Part shown: one piece after another, positions 60,878-64,000 of the stretch
Numbering within the stretch: the first letter of the stretch is position 1
Layout: each line of letters opens with the position of its first letter
Assembly: GCF_900188105.1 (NCBI RefSeq)
Contig: NZ_FZNP01000015.1
Coordinates: forward strand, 62,001 to 126,000
From: Actinomadura mexicana
GTDB taxonomy: Bacteria > Actinomycetota > Actinomycetes > Streptosporangiales > Streptosporangiaceae
Reading direction: 5' to 3'
DNA: 64,000 nt
Made by a program: the position numbers and the translations under genes
The notes under the pieces: generated by a model
Database searches by the model: none
What the model was told of the DNA's origin: nothing
The model's input: the letters and a program-made list of their open reading frames with translations, nothing else

Positions 60878-61794
60878 TCTCCTGCCTCGCCTTCACTCGC
60901 GCCGCCGCCGGCGGCCGGCGTCCCCGACTTGACCGAGCGCCCCTCGGCGCCCGAGTCGCGGACGTCCTCGGTGACCGCCTTGACCGCGGCCACGTCCCGT
61001 TCGAGGGCCTCCTCCTCGGAGCCGCCGTACAGGTCGGCGTGCCGCTCCGCGGTATCGGTACGGGCCGCGATGACCGGGTTGACCGACAGCTCCGAGGGCG
61101 TCCCGTCGGGCAGCAGCGCCGGCATGTCGACGGCGTTGTGCCGGGCGTAGGTGCCGGGGCCCGGCAGCGGGCCCGGATGGGAGCCGGACAGGAACCGCTG
61201 CCGCGACAGGTCCTTCTGCGTCGGCTTCGGCTCGGTGCGCTCCCGGTGCGCCAGCACCATCGCGCCCAGCGCCGCGGTGATCAGCAGGGCGCTGGTCGCC
61301 TCGAACGCGAACACGTACTTGGAGAACAGCAGCCGGGCCAGCCCGACGACGTTGCCCTCGGAGTTGGCCTGGGTCAGCCCGGCCGAGCCACCGAGCGCGG
61401 CGTTGCCGAGCCCGACGGCCAGCAGGACGATGAAGCCGATCGCGGCGATCACCGCCCAGAACCGCTGGCCCCGGATCGTCTCCACCAGCGAGTCGGTGGA
61501 ACTGACCCCGACGAGCATCAGCACGAACAGGAACAGCATCAGTACCGCGCCGGTGTAGACGATCACCTGCACGAACGCCAGGAAGGGCGCGTTCTGGATC
61601 GCGTACAGCGCGGCCAGGCAGAGCATCACGGTCGCCAGCAGCAGCGCCGAGTGCACCGCCTTCCGCATGAAGATCATGCCGAGCGCGGCGAGCACCGAGA
61701 CGATCGCCAGCAGCCAGAAGAAGAACGGCTCTCCGGACTGCTTGTCGGCGACCTCGGCGGCAAGCACCTGCGCGCCCGCGACGGAACCGGTCAC
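60874..61794 (-). CDS. nuoJ: Complex I subunit NuoJ with long C-terminal tail (full operon)
   Basis: 306 aa. Residues 1-185 are the five-helix NuoJ (PFLAFVQVIVYTGAVLMLFL, KYVFAFEATSALLITAALGA). About 120 extra polar residues follow, ending in a Gly/Glu-rich tract; actinomycete NuoJ often have such tails. ATG 61794 overlaps nuoI by ATGA. No repeats like those of the other cluster are present. Confidence 0.93.
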   Translation of the reverse strand: MTGSVAGAQVLAAEVADKQSGEPFFFWLLAIVSVLAALGMIFMRKAVHSALLLATVMLCLAALYAIQNAPFLAFVQVIVYTGAVLMLFLFVLMLVGVSSTDSLVETIRGQRFWAVIAAIGFIVLLAVGLGNAALGGSAGLTQANSEGNVVGLARLLFSKYVFAFEATSALLITAALGAMVLAHRERTEPKPTQKDLSRQRFLSGSHPGPLPGPGTYARHNAVDMPALLPDGTPSELSVNPVIAARTDTAERHADLYGGSEEEALERDVAAVKAVTEDVRDSGAEGRSVKSGTPAAGGGASEGEAGE

Positions 61795-62444
61795 TTGCCC
61801 TCACCGCCCTTGCGCGCCTTCTCGCGCTCGACGTCCTTCTCGCGCTCGACGGCCTGGTCGGCGCTCGCGCGCCCGCCGCCCTCGGAAGGGATCTTCGGTG
61901 CCGAAGGCGTTCCTGAGGACGGCGACTGCTCGCTCTCCTGGAGACCGAGGCGGTAGTAGTCCTCCTCGGTGTCGCCGAGCCGCATCTCGTGCGGGGGCGC
62001 CTCCATGCCCTCGCGCAGCGGCGCCAGCAGCATCTCCTTGGTGTAGATGAGGCTCTCGCGGCTGTCGTCGGCGAGCTCGTACTCGTTGGTCATCGTGAGC
62101 GCCCGGGTCGGGCACGCCTCGATGCACAGCCCGCACAGGATGCACCGCAGATAGTTGATCTGGTAGATGCGGCCGTAGCGCTCGCCGGGCGAGTACCGCT
62201 CCTCCGCCGTGTTGTCGGCGCCCTCGACGAAGATCGCGTCCGCGGGGCACGCCCACGCGCACAGCTCGCAGCCGACGCACTTCTCCAGGCCGTCCGGCCA
62301 CCGGTTCAGCTGGTGCCGCCCGTGGAAGCGAGGAGCCGTCGGCTTCTTCACCTCGGGGTACTGAACGGTCTCGCTCTTCATGAACATCTGGTGGAACGAG
62401 ACCCCGAACCCCTTGACCGGGTTCAGGAAATCAGTGAGTCCCAC
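61791..62444 (-). CDS. nuoI: Complex I 2x[4Fe-4S] subunit NuoI (full operon)
   Basis: 217 aa. Cluster motifs CVGCELCAWACPADAIF and CILCGLCIEACPTRALTM. GTG 62444 overlaps the nuoH end by 14 bases. A charged C-terminal tail (about 170-217, VEREKDVEREKARKGGEGK) is beyond the family core. It carries electrons from the peripheral arm to NuoB. Confidence 0.95.
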   Translation of the reverse strand: MGLTDFLNPVKGFGVSFHQMFMKSETVQYPEVKKPTAPRFHGRHQLNRWPDGLEKCVGCELCAWACPADAIFVEGADNTAEERYSPGERYGRIYQINYLRCILCGLCIEACPTRALTMTNEYELADDSRESLIYTKEMLLAPLREGMEAPPHEMRLGDTEEDYYRLGLQESEQSPSSGTPSAPKIPSEGGGRASADQAVEREKDVEREKARKGGEGK

Positions 62445-63771
62445 TGGTGACCTCCTCGGAGGGGGTTTCGATCGTGGCCGGCCGGACCGGCTCGCGGGCG
62501 CGGCCGTGGTAGTGGGGCGCGTCCATCGGCGGCACCGGGAACCCGCCCGCCGACGGGTCGGTGCGCGGCCCCGGCGTCGCCCCCGGGACGATCTCCTTGT
62601 CGTCCTCGCGGCCGCGGGCCATCTCCCAGATCACCGTGGCGACCAGCACGATCGCGGCGACCACGGCGGCGGCGATGAACAGCTGCCGCATCTCGTAGCC
62701 GTCGTTGCGCAGGGCGCGGATCGTCGCGACCAGCAGGATCCAGCCGAGCGAGAAGGGCATCAGCACCTTCCAGCCGAGCTTCATCAGCTGGTCGTAGCGC
62801 ACGCGCGGCAGCGAGCCGCGCAGCCAGATGAAGAAGAAGATGAACAGGAAGATCTTGATCAGGAACCACAGCACCGGCCACCAGCCGGAGTTGGCGCCCG
62901 CCCACACCGTGGAGATCGGAGCGGGGGCGCGCCAGCCGCCGAGGAACAGGGTGGTGGCCAGGGCCGACAGCGTCGCGAGGTTGATGTACTCCGCGAGGAA
63001 GAACATCGCGAACTTCAGCGAGGAGTACTCGGTGTGGAAGCCGCCGACCAGCTCGCCCTCGCCCTCGGGGAGGTCGAACGGGATGCGGTTCGACTCGCCC
63101 ATCATCGTGATGACGTACACGACGAACGACGGCGCGAGCAGCACCACGAACCACTTGTCGTGCTGCGCCGCGACGATCTCCGAGGTGGACATCGAGCCCG
63201 CGAACATGAACACGGCCACGAACGACAGGCCCATCGCGATCTCGTAAGAGATCATCTGCGCGGACGAGCGCAGCCCGCCGAGCAGCGAGTACGGCGACAT
63301 CGAGGACCAGCCGGCCAGCACGATGCCGTAGATCGCCATCGAGGACATCGCGAGGACGAGCAGCACCGCGACCGGAAGGTCGGTGCCCTGCAGCGCCGTC
63401 TGGTGCCCGAAGATCGAGACCGTCGGCCCGAACGGGATGACGATGAAGGAGATGAACGCGGGCACCGCCGCCATCACCGGCGCCAGGATGAACACGATCT
63501 TGTCGACCTGGCGGGGGACGATGTCCTCCTTCAGCGCCAGCTTGACGCCGTCGGCGAGGCCCTGCAGCAGGCCGAAGGACCCGGCGCGGTTGGGGCCGAC
63601 GCGCAGCTGCATCCGGCCGATGACGCGCCGCTCGATCCACATCGTCATCAGCACGGTGACGACGAGGAACACGAAGATGGCGAGGACCTTGCCGCCGATC
63701 AGCCACCACGGGTCCGACCCGAAGTCCTGCAGCTGCGGGTCGGGCGCCGGCGCCGCGGCCAGGGAGCTCAT
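62431..63771 (-). CDS. nuoH: Complex I subunit NuoH (full operon)
   Basis: 446 aa. IERRVIGRMQLRVGPNRAGS and LALKEDIVPRQVDKIVFILA mark the quinone-entry region; the loop ESNRIPFDLPEGEGELVGGF is standard, unlike the other copy. A Pro-rich cytoplasmic tail of about 75 residues follows the last helix. ATG 63771 overlaps the nuoG stop (ATGA). Confidence 0.95.
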   Translation of the reverse strand: MSSLAAAPAPDPQLQDFGSDPWWLIGGKVLAIFVFLVVTVLMTMWIERRVIGRMQLRVGPNRAGSFGLLQGLADGVKLALKEDIVPRQVDKIVFILAPVMAAVPAFISFIVIPFGPTVSIFGHQTALQGTDLPVAVLLVLAMSSMAIYGIVLAGWSSMSPYSLLGGLRSSAQMISYEIAMGLSFVAVFMFAGSMSTSEIVAAQHDKWFVVLLAPSFVVYVITMMGESNRIPFDLPEGEGELVGGFHTEYSSLKFAMFFLAEYINLATLSALATTLFLGGWRAPAPISTVWAGANSGWWPVLWFLIKIFLFIFFFIWLRGSLPRVRYDQLMKLGWKVLMPFSLGWILLVATIRALRNDGYEMRQLFIAAAVVAAIVLVATVIWEMARGREDDKEIVPGATPGPRTDPSAGGFPVPPMDAPHYHGRAREPVRPATIETPSEEVTSGTH

Positions 63772-64000
63772 TCGATGCCTCCAGCGTTCTCGGTCGCGGC
63801 CGCGGGCACCGCGGCCGCGATCTTCACGACGCCTCCCGCGGCCGCGCCGAGGTCCCGGTGCAGGGCGCAGCCGGCCGAGTTCGTCGGCAGCCACACCACC
63901 CGGTCGGGCAGGTCGGGGGTGATCTCCAGCGGGAGCGTGACCTCGCCGCGCGGGGCCGAGACCGTCACCGCGACGGTCGCGCCGATCTCCGCGGCCGTCG
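63768..64000 (-). CDS. nuoG: Complex I Fe-S subunit NuoG, C-terminal end (partial)
   Basis: The frame is open to the right edge; 76 codons are visible (EVTLPLEITPDLPDRVVWLP, TNSAGCALHRDLGAAAGGVV). Position before nuoH, and the molybdopterin-oxidoreductase-like C-terminal barrel strand pattern, identify it as NuoG. The rest of the operon lies beyond the window. Confidence 0.8.
   Translation of the reverse strand, partial: TAAEIGATVAVTVSAPRGEVTLPLEITPDLPDRVVWLPTNSAGCALHRDLGAAAGGVVKIAAAVPAAATENAGGIE

Overview
The window is high-GC actinomycete chromosome. Evidence for this is the near-universal G/C at third codon positions, frequent GTG starts, GTGA/ATGA translational coupling, a conservon (cvnABCD), Scr1-type XRE/DUF397 regulators, two sets of complex I genes, and korAB beside yajQ and htpX. 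A filamentous actinomycete is likely. I lean towards the Actinomadura/Thermomonosporaceae neighbourhood, but that is inference.

Layout. 0-0.8 kb: the end of an integrated element (tyrosine integrase C-terminus) abutting the 3' end of a tRNA-Tyr gene. 0.9-20.8 kb: a conserved block with yajQ, htpX (ECF-sigma-like promoter), a second and incomplete complex I set (nuoA B C H I J K L M N, with no D, E, F or G) split by a divergent helix-hairpin-helix gene, two paralogous Cys-containing membrane proteins, a leaderless Cys-rich attenuation-type leader peptide, korAB (2-oxoacid:ferredoxin oxidoreductase), and a membrane protein with a SecD-like segment. 20.8-29.3 kb: a YceI protein, an MFS exporter carrying three carboxypeptidase-regulatory-like domains, its TetR regulator, a hydrolase-ABC ATPase fusion with its permease, and a thioesterase.

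29.6-42.2 kb is an accessory region full of remnants. It holds XRE/DUF397 regulators, a degenerate nucleotidyl-cyclase-like protein, a DUF2716 protein, a flavoprotein, a CPBP membrane protease, a VapBC-like toxin-antitoxin pair, decayed second copies of that antitoxin and of an XRE-TPR regulator, and at least four displaced copies of the 3' end of msrA. The intact msrA lies at the right edge. All copies have the same orientation and begin at the stop codon, and they partition the region into small gene cassettes. This is the least explained structure in the window.

43.2-52.0 kb: a terpene locus (P450, class I terpene synthase, class II cyclase with a DADT motif, all overlapping by GTGA) running into a complete conservon (sensor kinase, roadblock, DUF742, small GTPase). 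52.0-54.2 kb: a LysR regulator and an MFS exporter. 54.4-64 kb: a polyprenyl diphosphate synthase directly downstream of the second complex I operon (nuoN to nuoH, with nuoG cut by the window edge). A 140-bp intergenic repeat, 134/140 identical and with a compensatory stem change, occurs inverted at 20.8 kb and 54.4 kb, both times between convergent genes.

Working together: korAB makes reduced ferredoxin, and the D/E/F/G-less complex I set beside it lacks the NADH module. I infer a ferredoxin-fed proton pump that may share subunits with the other operon at 55-64 kb. The polyprenyl synthase would make the menaquinone side chain these complexes reduce. All coordinates and motifs were read from the sequence by eye; family names come from motif recognition without database searches.
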